Shown: positions 22,387 to 30,334, counted from the first letter of the stretch. The stretch: DNA of 40,145 nucleotides from Multiplicimicrobium sp043718225 (GCA_043718225.1 JAYSWD010000120.1:1-40145), one strand, 5' to 3'. The notes: generated by a model not told the origin, from the letters alone. A program made the numbers and translations.

Positions 22387-23340
22387 TCAAACTGTCGGAG
22401 CAGACGGGACCGGCGGCTGAATTGAGCCGCTCACCTGCCCGTCGGCAGGCAGGGAGACTAAAGTATTTGGCTCGACCGCGGAACTGGAATCGTCAGCGGC
22501 GGAAGGACGCGGCTTCATGCCGTTTTCTTTACGTTCAAGCGTGATTTGGTCAACCAGCAAAGTCCCTTTTTTAGGGGCAGTATTCACATCGTCAAAAACC
22601 AAAACAAGTTCGCCTAAAATAGACCAGTCCTTGATGCCCTTAAAACGTTTAAGCGGAATTTGGAATTTCTGCCATTGATCATTGATGCCGGCGATAAAAA
22701 AATAGGATGAACGGTGATCGGGGGTTTTCAATTCGACTTTCAGGCGCTTGGTGAAACGCTTGGAAGCGCCGCGTACATAAAAAGACAGCGTGTCATAAGA
22801 CAGCGCGTTTAAATTTTCAAGCTTCATCCAAAATCCGTTATAGGCGGGAGACGGCGAATCAACGTCATAATCCAGGCGCAAAGCAAACCCTTCCATGTTT
22901 CCAAGGGCATCATCTGAGGCGAAAGTCGCGCGGCAATCCTGCGTGTCATCATTCGGATCTTTTGAAAATCCTCCGAAGTCTCCGCCCAAATTATTCGGCT
23001 TATCGCCCGTATCAAAGTCAGCCAGCATCAATTCGCCTTTTTCAGCCGCGGATTCCAACACAGCGGACTTAGACGGCGCTTCATTCAATTCACCTTTCAG
23101 ATAATCTTCCTGTGTTTCAGAGGGCGACGGTGTAGAAGCTTGGCGCTCTTCCTTCGTTAACACATCGCGTGCTTTCATTGATTCCGGAGCGTCTGAAACA
23201 GGCAATTTTTCTGCTTGAGTCGCGGTTTCCGCCAAGGCCGCATCCATCTCATCGGATACATCATCCGCGGCCATGCCGAGTAATGGCATGGAAAGAGACA
23301 TTAAAATCAGAAAGAGGAAAAAATACGAATTTTTTTTCAT
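22387..23340 (-). CDS. Exported protein with a CBM11/CIA30-like carbohydrate-binding jelly roll
   Basis: A 317-residue protein. It has a signal peptide (FLFLILMSLSMPLLGMAA), an acidic linker to about residue 105, then a beta-sandwich starting MLADFDTGDKPNNLGGDFGGF. Strands FALRLDYDV, YNGFWMKL and LSFYVRGA, then WQKFQIPLKRFKGIKDWSILGELVLVFDD, follow. The order (opening D-F-D/E-x-G, central W-x-x-F-x-I-P-L, final L-x-V-D-x-I-x-L) is that of CBM11/CIA30-type domains. The C-terminal tail is proline-rich and includes a piece of dispersed repeat (22434-22453). The ligand is unknown. It may bind glycans in the periplasm or at the surface. Confidence 0.68.
   Translation of the reverse strand: MKKNSYFFLFLILMSLSMPLLGMAADDVSDEMDAALAETATQAEKLPVSDAPESMKARDVLTKEERQASTPSPSETQEDYLKGELNEAPSKSAVLESAAEKGELMLADFDTGDKPNNLGGDFGGFSKDPNDDTQDCRATFASDDALGNMEGFALRLDYDVDSPSPAYNGFWMKLENLNALSYDTLSFYVRGASKRFTKRLKVELKTPDHRSSYFFIAGINDQWQKFQIPLKRFKGIKDWSILGELVLVFDDVNTAPKKGTLLVDQITLERKENGMKPRPSAADDSSSAVEPNTLVSLPADGQVSGSIQPPVPSAPTV
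22434..22453. repeat. Fragment of CCTGCC/GGCAGG palindromic repeat inside a coding region
   Basis: CCTGCC, a four-base spacer and GGCAGG, followed by CAGG, closely resemble the perfect palindrome at 11597-11616. It encodes LPADGQ in the tail of the CBM-like protein and keeps the frame open. Confidence 0.5.
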
Positions 23341-23514
23341 GAATACCTTCTCTAGGGCGGCTTTAGAATTAGAAACATCCGCAAACCACTAACAGCCTGC
23401 GGCTTCGTCATCAAGCCGGCCCATTCTCGAGGAGGTTTACGGAGAGCTTCTAGAGAATTCTAGCAAACTTCCTGCCTGTCAGGATAGTACATTTGACAAG
23501 CAACCCCCATCTTT

Positions 23515-24285
23515 TTACTGTTTGGGCAAACCCGGCAAGTGGTCCAAGCAATACTCCCGCCCGCCCGAAACGCGAAATACAGCCGCGGAATTTGTTTTTT
23601 CGGTTATTCCGCAGGACGCGCAAACATGAAACGGCTTGGCCTCTTGCTGAGCGGCACGGATTTCCACCTGCATGATCTGAACACGGCCGCGCGTATTTTG
23701 AAAAAAACTCGGGCCAAAAAAAATTAAAAAGTTAGCCGCCGACACAAGCATCGCGAGACGGCCAGCTAATCCCGACGCGGCGAAATCGAGCGCCGTCAAA
23801 GCCACCACCATCCATGCAAGCCATTTAATTTTAACCGGCAGAACAAAAAACAAATAAAGTTCGAAGTCGGGATAAAGCGCGGCAAACGCCAAATAGACGG
23901 AAAGATAAATATAATAATTTGTCGCTATCGCCGCGGGCGTTAAAAATGCCGCCGCTATCGTTCCTAGATAACCCGCAAAAATAAACAGGTTGAATTTGGC
24001 CGCGCCCCATTTCTGTTCGAGCGCGGAACCCATGAGATAGAAAAGATAGTAAGTAAAAAACGCGAAGAAAGGATGAAGATCAAACGGATAAAAAATAAAC
24101 GATAAAGCGCGCCAAAACTCTCCCGCCAAAATACGTTCGGGAACAAACGCGATAAACGACAAAAAACGCGGTGAAATCATGCCGAAAATAAAACAGAGGC
24201 AAGACCCTGAAGCTAAAATAAGTGAAAGCCGCGGAATTAGAAAAAAATTCCCGATTTTTTCAGCGATACTTTTCAATCCGCTCAT
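23515..24285 (-). CDS. Rhomboid-like membrane protein lacking catalytic residues, with C-terminal zinc-finger-like tail
   Basis: A 256-residue protein with about six membrane helices. The first loop, PERILAGEFWRALSFIFYPFDLHPFFAFFTYYLFYLMGSALEQKWG, follows the rhomboid/Derlin layout (helix 1, W-R-x-x-T/S-x-x-F-P, then the E-x-x-W-G corner). The catalytic G-x-S-G serine in helix 4 and the helix-6 histidine are not visible; the region reads YYIYLSVYLAFAALYP. So it looks like an inactive, Derlin-like rhomboid relative. The C-terminal tail has C-A-S-C, then R-E-Y-C-L-D-H (CxxC-x17-CxxH), a plausible zinc site. It shares an ATGA overlap with the haem-binding protein gene. Confidence 0.7.
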   Translation of the reverse strand: MSGLKSIAEKIGNFFLIPRLSLILASGSCLCFIFGMISPRFLSFIAFVPERILAGEFWRALSFIFYPFDLHPFFAFFTYYLFYLMGSALEQKWGAAKFNLFIFAGYLGTIAAAFLTPAAIATNYYIYLSVYLAFAALYPDFELYLFFVLPVKIKWLAWMVVALTALDFAASGLAGRLAMLVSAANFLIFFGPSFFQNTRGRVQIMQVEIRAAQQEAKPFHVCASCGITEKTNSAAVFRVSGGREYCLDHLPGLPKQ

Positions 24286-24860
24286 GAATCAAAAGGCTTA
24301 AAAGGGTTGTTGTTTTTTTCCGCTTTTTTTTCGCTCACGGGAGCGGGCGCGGCCTGCGGGGGCGGCGGTAATTGCATAAGCCGCTGAGCGCCGACCCGCT
24401 CATCCCGGATCCAATTTAAAATGGCCCATTTTTCTTGCTGCGAAAGCCGCGATTCTAAATGTTTAAGCCGGTATAAACGCGGCGGCATCCTGTCTTTTTG
24501 TAAAACCTCTTCGATTTTTCCCAGCGCTTCGGCGGAAGGAGGTTGCCCGGTAACATAAATTTGTGAATCTAAATTCAAACCTTCGATCGCTTTCAAATAG
24601 TTTTTTTTCATTTGCTGTTTAATGCCGGGCATGCGTCCATACCAGGGTAAGGGTAATTGAGCGGAGTGGCACGGCATGCAGCTGGTTTGAATAGCCTGAT
24701 GCGCCTTCTCGAAAGAGGCCATTTTACCGGATAAATCGAAGGAGGATTCTTCTTTTGCCACGCTAAATGTACAAAAACCAAGTAAAAAAATAAAAATATA
24801 TATTTTATTCACAATATTTGTTGCGCTTGAAGCTTTGTACAGAGGATGGACATTAATCAT
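24282..24860 (-). CDS. Exported haem-binding domain protein (single CxxCH)
   Basis: A 192-residue protein with an N-terminal signal or anchor (IYIFIFLLGFCTFSVA), then a haem-binding domain: SCMPCHSAQLPLPWYGRMPGI places one C-x-x-C-H followed by the P-W-Y-x-x-x-P pattern of the Haem_bd family. The later KDRMPPRLYRL supplies a candidate distal methionine, and SRLSQQEKWAILNWI is the usual closing helix. The tail is rich in proline and lysine. It should bind covalent c-type haem in the periplasm; a redox partner cannot be named. It is translationally coupled to the rhomboid-like gene. Confidence 0.82.
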   Translation of the reverse strand: MINVHPLYKASSATNIVNKIYIFIFLLGFCTFSVAKEESSFDLSGKMASFEKAHQAIQTSCMPCHSAQLPLPWYGRMPGIKQQMKKNYLKAIEGLNLDSQIYVTGQPPSAEALGKIEEVLQKDRMPPRLYRLKHLESRLSQQEKWAILNWIRDERVGAQRLMQLPPPPQAAPAPVSEKKAEKNNNPFKPFDS

Positions 24861-24899
24861 TACCGCACATTTCTGGCTAATCCGTGAACTCGCATAATT

Positions 24900-25181
24900 T
24901 TATAAGACTATCCCTGTCGCTGAATAACCTGATTCTTTGGCATTCAAGTATTTATTGATGGCAACCTTGGCGTTGACAGGATTCAATTTGCGCATAATTA
25001 ATGCAATTTGATACAGACCTCTGTTTTCTCCAAAAAAGTCCTTCTCGAGCAATTTATAAGCAAGTTTTTTTTCCTTAGGGTAAAATTTTTCGAATTTAAT
25101 GTTATCATATTTATCAAAATCTCTAATATCCGCACTGCTTCCTTCCCGCGCCGCTAAAAAATCTTTGTAATATAATGACAA
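24900..25181 (-). CDS. Hypothetical protein, TTG start, possibly a remnant
   Basis: A 93-residue frame whose only plausible start is a TTG at 25181. An in-frame stop lies eight codons upstream and there is no good Shine-Dalgarno. The product is a mostly helical, lysine-rich soluble protein (DFDKYDNIKFEKFYPKEKK, LAYKLLEKDFFGENRGLYQI, NAKVAINKYLNAKESG). I do not recognise a family. It is AT-richer than its neighbours and could be the 3' part of a decayed gene. Confidence 0.35.
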   Translation of the reverse strand: MSLYYKDFLAAREGSSADIRDFDKYDNIKFEKFYPKEKKLAYKLLEKDFFGENRGLYQIALIMRKLNPVNAKVAINKYLNAKESGYSATGIVL

Positions 25182-25295
25182 TTTAATCCCGCCAAATGAC
25201 TCTCAATGCGAAAAGTCTATTAATCGTATGCCCCTCATTGCCGGCCCTTGATTTTTAAAAATTTTATTCACTAAAATCAGCTCTATAAATAATTC

Positions 25296-26693
25296 TTAAG
25301 AAAAAAAATCAGGAAAATTTTTCAAAAGATCCGCCTCATAATCAGAAATGGGTTTCAGCATAAAATGCTCCGGCGCCTGCTTCCGTGCGAAATCCCAGCA
25401 CATCCAGGCCGAAACCATGTCAAAGCCCGCGTAAAACATATCCCCCAAATCCTTATAAGCTCCCGCGATATAAGGATTGGATTTAAGCGCGCCCAGCATG
25501 CGTTTTTGAGCTTCCGCGTTTTGGCCGAGAACCGATTGCTGGTTGGCAATCATAATATCGATCATATGCGCCCGCTTCAGCTTTTTACGGTCTAATTTAC
25601 CCAGTTCAAGAATAGCGCGCTGCGCCTGTTCCGGTCCCGCAATTCCAAGGCTTCTAAAAAAACGGTCGACTTCGTTATCGTCTTTCTGATGCACGGCGAG
25701 TTTCTGTATTTCTTCCGATGTAGTCTGCTGGTCGCCCGTTTGCAAACCATATTCAAAAACCGACAAAGCCGCATCCAAATAATTTTTCTTCTTTGCCGCT
25801 TCGCGCGCGTAATTCAAAAACCATTCTTTATCATGCTTCAAAGACTTGGTTTTTGATTTTGCGGACTGAATCAGTTTTTCCAATGTGCCCGCTGCGGGGC
25901 CGGCTCCGGGCTTCTTTTTTGAAAGGGCATAGTTTAAGGGGATATCAAAGCCCCTGTCAGGCTGGGTTTTTAAATTATTTAAAGTCAGCACAAACCGATC
26001 CGTACCGTCCATGCTCTGAAGCGAGTTTTGAATCTCAACGGGAATGAGCTGCTTTTCGATAATCCGTTTGCGGATAAGCGGATGAAGAGAATTATCATAA
26101 ACTAAAAACCGATTGAACATGCCTCCTGCCGGAAGAGGGTATTTCTCATTTAAGATAATTTCGGAAACAATTTTATCCGCGCTTAAAAATTTTATCTTTC
26201 CTTTTTCCGGTGCATCCTCCGTTATCTTGACTTTTTTGCTTTCGCTTTCCACGCCAAAAATGCTTTCCAGGGTAAAAAGGTCTTCCAGCGGAAGGCCGCC
26301 CGCCTTTACGACCACTTCATCCATGCGCATGCGGTGTTGAAATTCATTGATCCGAAAAGCGGGATCCGCGAATAGCGAAATTTCCGTGCGCGTTTTCGCC
26401 TGATGATCCAAATAATGAATCCGGTGTTTTTTAAAATCATAAATCCGCTGCAGGCTTTTTTCTTTCACCGAAAAAAATCCGTCGCCCAAAACCACTTCCT
26501 TTTTGGAAGCTAACTGAGTTTCTTTTTGTTTTTTCTTGGATTGTTCCGCGGAAGGCGTATGGGTTTCAGTCAGTGAGTATTGCAAAACCGTTTCAATCGC
26601 CCAGGCAGAAGAGCCCGTAAACAAAAAGACTGCGCACAAGCAAGCGAAGGTTACAACGCCGCGAATGAACTTTTTCAACGACTTATTAATCAA
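25296..26693 (-). CDS. Exported protein with C-terminal TPR-like helical repeats
   Basis: No ATG fits the 5' end. I choose the TTG at 26693 because it has an AAGGA just upstream, overlaps the DoxX stop (TTGATTAA), and gives a standard signal peptide (KSLKKFIRGVVTFACLCAVFLFTGSSAWA). The ~465-residue product has a mainly beta-like first half (YDFKKHRIHYLDHQAKTRT, LPLEDLFTLESIFGV). Its helical second half has TPR-like spacing (KNYLDAALSVFEYGLQTGD, GQNAEAQKRMLGALKSNPYIAGAYKDLGDMFYAGFD). The family is unknown to me. It is probably periplasmic and may act as a scaffold. It is co-transcribed with the DoxX gene. Confidence 0.75.
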   Translation of the reverse strand: MINKSLKKFIRGVVTFACLCAVFLFTGSSAWAIETVLQYSLTETHTPSAEQSKKKQKETQLASKKEVVLGDGFFSVKEKSLQRIYDFKKHRIHYLDHQAKTRTEISLFADPAFRINEFQHRMRMDEVVVKAGGLPLEDLFTLESIFGVESESKKVKITEDAPEKGKIKFLSADKIVSEIILNEKYPLPAGGMFNRFLVYDNSLHPLIRKRIIEKQLIPVEIQNSLQSMDGTDRFVLTLNNLKTQPDRGFDIPLNYALSKKKPGAGPAAGTLEKLIQSAKSKTKSLKHDKEWFLNYAREAAKKKNYLDAALSVFEYGLQTGDQQTTSEEIQKLAVHQKDDNEVDRFFRSLGIAGPEQAQRAILELGKLDRKKLKRAHMIDIMIANQQSVLGQNAEAQKRMLGALKSNPYIAGAYKDLGDMFYAGFDMVSAWMCWDFARKQAPEHFMLKPISDYEADLLKNFPDFFS

Positions 26694-27081
26694 GTTTTCC
26701 TTGTCCGCCGGAAACGGAATACTTCCCCACCCCAAGAAACATAATCGCAACGGCGCCGAAAAAATAAAGCAGATTCATTTCATAATCCAAAGCGCCGTGC
26801 TCGTTTAACTTAAATAGGCTGTCGCGAAAAACCAAATAAATTGACATGGCCATGGTGAACGCGACAAGCGCCGCCGCGGGCCGGGCTTTCCAGCCGGCAA
26901 TCAAAAGAACGGGCGCGAGGACTTCTCCCAGCGGAACGCCCCACATCAACTCTCGTGGTAGATTATTTTTGACAAGCATATCGCCGATCATGCTAAAACC
27001 ATGCGTCAGCTTATGAATACCGTGAAAAAGCATCAAACCGCCGATAGATAGGCGCAGGATTAATTTCCCGAAATTTTCCAT
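26686..27081 (-). CDS. DoxX family membrane protein
   Basis: A 131-residue protein with four membrane helices. The opening LILRLSIGGLMLFHGIHKL with the G-x-x-K/H-L pattern and the second-helix PLGEVLAPVLLIAGWKAR are DoxX hallmarks (the family reads E-x-x-x-G/A-x-x-L-x-x-G). DoxX proteins are inner-membrane proteins linked in some species to redox stress and sulfur metabolism. The role here is not evident. There is a strong GAAGGAG Shine-Dalgarno. The TTG start of the next gene overlaps its stop. Confidence 0.9.
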   Translation of the reverse strand: MENFGKLILRLSIGGLMLFHGIHKLTHGFSMIGDMLVKNNLPRELMWGVPLGEVLAPVLLIAGWKARPAAALVAFTMAMSIYLVFRDSLFKLNEHGALDYEMNLLYFFGAVAIMFLGVGKYSVSGGQGKLD

Positions 27082-27126
27082 GCTCTCTCCTTCTTTTGTC
27101 TTCCGGCTTGATCGGAAGATCTTAGA

Positions 27127-27157
27127 TTCCAGATAACCCTTTGGGTTTCTGGAATGA
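27127..27157. repeat. Dispersed hairpin repeat of the TTCCAGA...TCTGGAAT type
   Basis: ATTCCAGATAACCC and GGGTTTCTGGAAT form an imperfect stem with one bulge, ending in GAC. It lies in the divergent spacer between DoxX and the small lipoprotein gene. The TCTGGAATGAC end resembles the GTCATTCC ends of the element inside 11477-11636. It has no T-run and is not a terminator. Confidence 0.45.
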
Positions 27158-27259
27158 CTTAACTAACACGTTTTATCTTGAATAAGTCTTATATATTAGC
27201 CGAATTGCAAAAGTTTTGGTAAGATACGCGACCTGTTTTTATCATTCAAGGAGGATCAC

Positions 27260-27475
27260 ATGAAAATTAAGTTGGGTATTCTTTTTATCAGCGCTTTGGT
27301 ACTTGCTTCAGGCTGCGCACGCAAATGCCCGCCTTGCCCGATCAGCACCGGTACTTACGGCGCGTCATCGTCCTATACTTCGACTCCCATGCAGTCCGGC
27401 AGCTATAGCGCTCCCGCCGAAGACACGAGTTCAAAGTACAGCTCGAACGCGAGCGCGCGTTATGTCAGCAAGTAA
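27260..27475 (+). CDS. Small lipoprotein
   Basis: A 71-residue protein with a clear lipobox, LVLASGC, with Cys at residue 19. The mature peptide starts CARKCPPCP (three cysteines in eight residues) and is followed by a Ser/Tyr/Thr-rich unstructured tail ending in RYVSK. An excellent AAGGAGG Shine-Dalgarno precedes the ATG. A strong terminator follows directly, so it is a single-gene unit. The Ser-rich tail recalls the exported proteins at 30335-33016, though no homology is visible. Function unknown. Confidence 0.82.
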   Translation: MKIKLGILFISALVLASGCARKCPPCPISTGTYGASSSYTSTPMQSGSYSAPAEDTSSKYSSNASARYVSK

Positions 27476-27485
27476 AATCTGATTT

Positions 27486-27534
27486 AAAAGACCGAAGCCG
27501 TTTTCTCCGGAAATTCGGCTTCGGTCTTTTTTTT
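27486..27534 (+). terminator. Rho-independent terminator
   Basis: AAAAGACCGAAGCCG (27486-27500) and CGGCTTCGGTCTTTT (27516-27530) form a perfect 15-bp stem around a 15-base loop, followed by four more T. It closes the small lipoprotein gene. Confidence 0.92.
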
Positions 27535-27541
27535 GAGCCTT

Positions 27542-28123
27542 ATGAAAAAAAATTTATTCCGCACCTCTTTATTTCTTTTCCTTTTTTTGCCGTGCGTTTC
27601 AAACGGCAATGAACCAAGAGACCTTTGCAAAGATTCTGTTTGTTTTGAACCGGCCGTAAAAATCGCGGGCCGCGACATCCCTCTCAAAGGAATGGGTTTA
27701 CTTGAATATGTAAGATTTGACCTTTATACGGCGGCTTTATATGCTCCGGCGGAAGTAAAAACCATCGATGCCGTTTTAGGAAATGCCCCCAAAAGCTTAA
27801 TCCTCCGTTATCACCGCACTATCAAAAAAGAAATCATGATTAAAGCTTCGCGCGACAGAATTTTAAAAAATCCGGAAGTAAATTCAACGGCTTTGGAAGA
27901 CCGCTTGAAGCAGCTCGATGCCGCTTATCAAAGCGTAAAAAAAGGCGACCGCTATGAATTGCGATATGAACCCGGCGCCGGAACATCACTTATTTTGAAC
28001 GGCAAGCTTCAGGCAACCATTCCGGGCAAAGATTTCCAAAAAGCTTTTTTTGGCATTTGGCTTTCGCGCGTTCCGCTCAACAAAAAACTGCGCGACTCGC
28101 TTTTAATGTCGCCTCAGAAATAA
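27542..28123 (+). CDS. Exported chalcone-isomerase-like domain protein
   Basis: A 193-residue protein started at the ATG at 27542; an upstream TTG lies inside the terminator. It has a signal peptide (FLFLFLPCVSNG). The mature part reads GRDIPLKGMGLLEYVRFDLYTAALYAP, the pattern of the chalcone isomerase-like family (G-x-G-x-R/L-x-Y-x-x-F-x-V/L-Y-x-A-x-L-Y). After it comes a helical middle and a C-terminal FQKAFFGIWLSRVPLNKKLRDSLL, which matches the typical L-x-x-x-L-L-G end. Bacterial members have no proven reaction. The next gene starts two bases after its stop, so they form an operon. Confidence 0.82.
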   Translation: MKKNLFRTSLFLFLFLPCVSNGNEPRDLCKDSVCFEPAVKIAGRDIPLKGMGLLEYVRFDLYTAALYAPAEVKTIDAVLGNAPKSLILRYHRTIKKEIMIKASRDRILKNPEVNSTALEDRLKQLDAAYQSVKKGDRYELRYEPGAGTSLILNGKLQATIPGKDFQKAFFGIWLSRVPLNKKLRDSLLMSPQK

Positions 28124-28125
28124 TC

Positions 28126-28449
28126 ATGAAACGTTTTTTGCAAATTCTATTCTCCGTTTTTTTTCTGATTATTCTTTGGGCGACTATTCGCGCTTCTCTT
28201 GATCGGAATGTCCTGCAGGCCGGCACCGGCTTGTGGCCCGACAAATGGTTTCAGGCTACGCTCGTAGACACCTACCTGGCATTTCTTACATTTTATGTCT
28301 GGGTTTTTTATAAAGAAGCAAAATGGCTGGCACGAATTTTATGGTTTGTACTGATTATGCTGCTCGGCAATTTAGCAATCGCCGCCTACATGTTGCTGCA
28401 AATCTGGAAATCGAAAGACGGCTCTCCCGAAAAAATCCTTCTTAGATAG
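28126..28449 (+). CDS. DUF1475 family membrane protein
   Basis: Started at the ATG at 28126, two bases after the preceding stop, giving 107 residues. Three membrane helices are visible. WPDKWFQATLVDTYLAFLTFYVWVFYKE between helices 1 and 2 is the DUF1475 signature. Function unknown. The pairing with a chalcone-isomerase-like protein may be meaningful but is not explained by anything I can see. Confidence 0.8.
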   Translation: MKRFLQILFSVFFLIILWATIRASLDRNVLQAGTGLWPDKWFQATLVDTYLAFLTFYVWVFYKEAKWLARILWFVLIMLLGNLAIAAYMLLQIWKSKDGSPEKILLR

Positions 28450-28504
28450 CTGTAATGTTTTGCTTCTGCGCTAAAGGCGCAACCAGCACTCGCTCTTATT
28501 TATT

Positions 28505-28750
28505 TTATGGTTTGGGCCATTGCATGCGGGATATCAACTGCACTAACTCCGGATCATTTTTTAATGCGGCAAGCTTGGGGTTGGATGAAGCTTTTTGCAT
28601 ATCATTAGTTTTCATCAGCTCAAGGAATTCTGGGTCTTTCATTAATTCCTGCATTTTAGGATGCGCCATGAGCGCTTTAAAGTTTTCATCTTTCATCAGC
28701 TTCTGCATCATTTGCATTTGCGCGGCCATATCTTTCATTTTATCAAACAT
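28505..28750 (-). CDS. Small helical protein with STI1-like repeats
   Basis: An 81-residue, methionine-rich, fully helical protein. The pattern HPKMQELMKDPEFLELMKTNDMQKASSNPK, with N/D-P-x-x-x-x-L turns every ~17 residues, resembles the STI1 repeats of co-chaperones that bind hydrophobic peptides. It has a GGAG Shine-Dalgarno, no signal peptide and no membrane segment. I do not recognise the exact family. It is probably cytoplasmic. Confidence 0.72.
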   Translation of the reverse strand: MFDKMKDMAAQMQMMQKLMKDENFKALMAHPKMQELMKDPEFLELMKTNDMQKASSNPKLAALKNDPELVQLISRMQWPKP

Positions 28751-28790
28751 AAAAACTCCGTTTTAGTATTAAAAAATCGCCCGCATTGTA

Positions 28791-29435
28791 TTACGCATTA
28801 AGTTTATAGAAAAGCGCCACATTCTCAGCGGGGGCAATCAGATGCCAATCATACTTTCTTGCAATCCACCGCATCGTTTCCATACTGTAAAAAGAAACAT
28901 GTGTTGGATCTTTTGGATAATGCCACTTGTCAAAATTCCGTTCCGTATGAACCCATTGCGTTAAAATGCCCAACCATCCACCGGGCCTTAAAAGTTGATT
29001 GATTTTTTCAAATTCTTTTCCCGGAAAATAAAAATGCTCGACTGTTTCGGTACAGGTAATGAAATCATATGATTGTTTTAAGGACGCTTCATCGGCAAAA
29101 AAATAAGGGTCGTAAACCGACATTTTAAAACCCTTCTTCTCAAGCATTTTTGAAAGTGTTGGCCCCGGTCCGCAGCCGTAATCAAGCCCCTCCTTCGGGG
29201 CGGAAAGCCTTTCGATTAAAGGCTTAGCAAGTTGATTCAAGAATGCGCGGTAACCCGGATCCTGATCATCGTTTTGGTGAAGTTGATAACGCCCCAGTTC
29301 ATCCTTTGTACTAAGCCGCTCAGAAGGAATCAGAAAAATGAGATCGCAAGAATGGCAGCGGTAAAAATGCCGTTCATGCGCCACAATAAAAAAGGGTGCC
29401 GCCATTAAGCAAAGCGGACATTCAAGGTCATTCAC
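28791..29435 (-). CDS. Class I SAM-dependent methyltransferase with N-terminal zinc ribbon
   Basis: A 214-residue protein with a GTG start at 29435. Cys6, Cys9, Cys27 and Cys30 (CPLC...CHSC) form a rubredoxin-like zinc ribbon. The SAM site is LDYGCGPGP (84-92), followed by YDFITCTETVEHF (post-II motif) and LLRPGGWLGILT. Zinc-ribbon Methyltransf_23 proteins often act on sugars or lipids. The substrate here is unknown. It begins about six bases after the SGNH hydrolase stop, so the pair is probably one transcript. Confidence 0.88.
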   Translation of the reverse strand: MNDLECPLCLMAAPFFIVAHERHFYRCHSCDLIFLIPSERLSTKDELGRYQLHQNDDQDPGYRAFLNQLAKPLIERLSAPKEGLDYGCGPGPTLSKMLEKKGFKMSVYDPYFFADEASLKQSYDFITCTETVEHFYFPGKEFEKINQLLRPGGWLGILTQWVHTERNFDKWHYPKDPTHVSFYSMETMRWIARKYDWHLIAPAENVALFYKLNA

Positions 29436-29438
29436 AAA

Positions 29439-30095
29439 TTAAGCTTCCGGTGACAATGCTTGCGCAAGCGCCTCTGCCATTTTTCTATACCCTTCCACAT
29501 CGGGATGAATGCGATCAGGCGAACCGGCCAGTCCAAACCCCAGCGGATTACTGACGGCGCGAAACGTATCACAAAAAATAAACTCGTTCTTTTTTGAAAT
29601 TTCCCGGATCCAGGAATTAACCCGCAATATTTTAATCACGGCTGCGGGCGACGCGCGGTTATAAGGCAGGATCGTGCAGGCAACGACACGGATTTTTTTC
29701 TCAACGGCAAGCATATAAATTTTTTCCAGATTCGCTTCGACTTCTTTTTCGGAATAGCCTTGATAAAGATCATTGACTCCAGCAAGAACAATAACCGTAT
29801 GCGGTTTTTCCGTTTCAACATATTTTTTGAAACGTTTCCAAATTTGATCCGTGCGTTGTCCCGCAATTCCGCGGTTAAGCACGGTCCATTCAGGATGCTG
29901 CCTCATCATCCAGTAAGCATATTGGCTTTTTTCATCCCCAGACCCATTCGGCGGATCTTCAAGCGGCGAACGGAATCCCGGAGTTCCCGCCGTTGTGGAG
30001 TCGCCCAAAGCAAGAATGATCTGCCTTTCCGGTGCTGCCGCAGAAGCTGCGTTCATAAAAACCATCATTATTAAAAACCATCCAGCCCGCTTCAT
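29439..30095 (-). CDS. Exported SGNH/GDSL hydrolase
   Basis: The ATG at 30095 is preferred: it has AGGA eight bases upstream and begins a proper signal peptide (MKRAGWFLIMMVFMNAASAA). Earlier in-frame ATGs up to 30140 would only add an odd leader. The mature ~198 residues show block I LALGDSTTAG with Ser33, the glycine block NRGIAGQRTDQIW, block III VIVLAGVNDLY and block V PDRIHPDVEGY with the Asp-His pair. It is a periplasmic esterase or lipase, TesA/acetylhydrolase-like. The substrate may be lipid or acetylated glycan. Confidence 0.9.
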   Translation of the reverse strand: MKRAGWFLIMMVFMNAASAAAPERQIILALGDSTTAGTPGFRSPLEDPPNGSGDEKSQYAYWMMRQHPEWTVLNRGIAGQRTDQIWKRFKKYVETEKPHTVIVLAGVNDLYQGYSEKEVEANLEKIYMLAVEKKIRVVACTILPYNRASPAAVIKILRVNSWIREISKKNEFIFCDTFRAVSNPLGFGLAGSPDRIHPDVEGYRKMAEALAQALSPEA

Positions 30096-30277
30096 ACCAA
30101 CCATCCTATTTTTAATATAATACGTCATATGCAGCTCCATCTGAATTCATTTATCCGGTTTTAAGATCTCGTTTTTTCCGTCCTTTCTCTTTTGAAATTT
30201 GTCCGTTTTTTCTGACACATTACGCATTTTTTCGACAAGTCCATTCTTTGATTTCTCGAGTTCCCTATACAAAAACG

Positions 30278-30293
30278 TGGCATACAAACTGCT
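30278..30293 (+). promoter_or_regulatory. Sigma-54-like promoter before the exported-protein operon
   Basis: TGGCATACAAACTGCT keeps the invariant GG and GC of the RpoN consensus with correct spacing (TGGCAY-N5-TTGCW, one mismatch at the first T of the second half). Transcription would start near 30304, about 30 bases before the ATG at 30335. Confidence 0.45.
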
Positions 30294-30334
30294 CTATCTA
30301 AATCAAAGAAATATTAATTAACAAATGAGGATTT

